DNA from: Saccoglossus kowalevskii
Taxonomy: Eukaryota > Hemichordata > Enteropneusta > Harrimaniidae
Direction of reading: 5' to 3'
DNA: 33,843 nucleotides
NCBI RefSeq assembly: GCF_000003605.2
Contig: NW_003151253.1
Span: forward strand, 1,082,598 to 1,116,440
A program made the position numbers and the translations under genes. The notes under the pieces were generated by a model. It made no database searches and had not been told where the DNA came from. It saw nothing but the letters and a program-made list of their open reading frames with translations. This document shows positions 33,560-33,843 of the stretch, piece after piece; position 1 is the first letter of the stretch, and each line of letters starts with the position of its first letter.

Positions 33560-33843
33560 TCATTTTTCAACGATTTTGTTTTTTGTTGGAATTATGAAAT
33601 TTTGGATATCTGTCAAGTAACTGGAGTCTTTGTTTATTGTGAAGTTCTGTAATCTTGTCAACATGTCTAGCACATCGCCATGCATCAAGTCACTGTCGTC
33701 ATGGGGTTCAATAATTTGACTGTCATTGCAATTTGTGTCATCGTTGTCTGTAGATTCATGGTTTTCTTTGTCTACAATAAAATTCTCAACAATCTGTTGC
33801 TCCCACTCGCATACTCATACATTGCTTCAGTCGGTATATGTTC
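33560..33843 (-). pseudogene. Tigger-like transposase, degenerate C-terminal fragment
   Basis: On the minus strand a frame ends at TGA 33560-33562 and encodes an acidic tail: VCEWEQQIVENF, then Asp/Glu-rich sequence (STDNDDTNCND, PHDDSDLMHGD), then VLDMLTRLQNF. This acidic stretch followed by a short helical leucine-rich segment is typical of the C-terminus of Tigger/CENP-B type transposases. Upstream in the same frame are TGA codons at 33827-33829 and 33815-33817, so the copy is broken. The DDE catalytic core lies outside the window. The family call rests on this tail together with the terminal repeat. Confidence 0.6.

Larger units (their letters stand above)
33008..33843 (-). mobile_element. 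pogo/Tigger-type DNA transposon, 3' end
   Basis: The end CAGTAAAACCTGTC starts at 33008 directly after TA, as expected for pogo/Tigger elements, which duplicate TA. Just inside is a perfect 12-bp inverted repeat (33022-33033 and 33051-33062, AAAACCGACCAT and its complement). A short A-rich tandem repeat with 'ccctagg' lies at about 33178-33255. Further in, the minus strand encodes the tail of a transposase. The element runs off the right edge, so its other end and length are unknown. It sits in an intron of WDR37. Confidence 0.7.

Overview
The window is a piece of an animal nuclear genome. It is AT-rich (about one third G+C by eye), its genes are split by introns with GT-AG junctions, and it is full of minisatellites and remains of DNA transposons. 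Both recognisable proteins are close to vertebrate orthologues but not identical. A non-vertebrate bilaterian, such as a marine lophotrochozoan or invertebrate deuterostome, is the most natural reading. The sequence does not fix the phylum.

Layout: 1-13283 holds no recognisable coding exon. It contains a 53-bp tandem repeat (2649-2960), a short 21-bp repeat (7002-7085), a 48-bp minisatellite (about 7190-8318) and a TCTG microsatellite (10097-10171), and may include 5' introns of the next gene. A single large exon on the plus strand (13284-15361) encodes nearly all of an ADAR2-type adenosine-to-inosine RNA editing enzyme: two double-stranded RNA binding domains and a complete deaminase. Then come about 10 kb without recognised exons, holding a 44-bp repeat, a 41-bp minisatellite of about 34 units (18828-20255) and a 398-bp MITE with terminal inverted repeats and a target-site duplication (22266-22663).

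From 32698 down to 25420, seven exons on the minus strand encode the last 279 residues of WDR37, a WD40-repeat protein. The exon phases join without a break and the stop codon is in place; its 5' exons lie beyond the right edge. Two of its introns hold unrelated tandem arrays (30-bp units, 27869-28791; about 113-bp units, 30670-31775). Both carry the same core, CCACTAGAGGGC, which fits the published CTCF consensus. The right end (33008-33843) is the 3' end of a degenerate pogo/Tigger-type transposon in a further WDR37 intron.

The two genes face each other tail to tail. In human, WDR37 and ADARB2 (an ADAR2 paralogue) are neighbours on 10p15.3 in the same convergent arrangement, so this looks like very old conserved microsynteny. 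No biochemical link between the two proteins is claimed. The items most worth a second look are this linkage, the intron-free ADAR core, the arrays of CTCF-like motifs inside WDR37, and the linked-variant structure of the 41-bp satellite.
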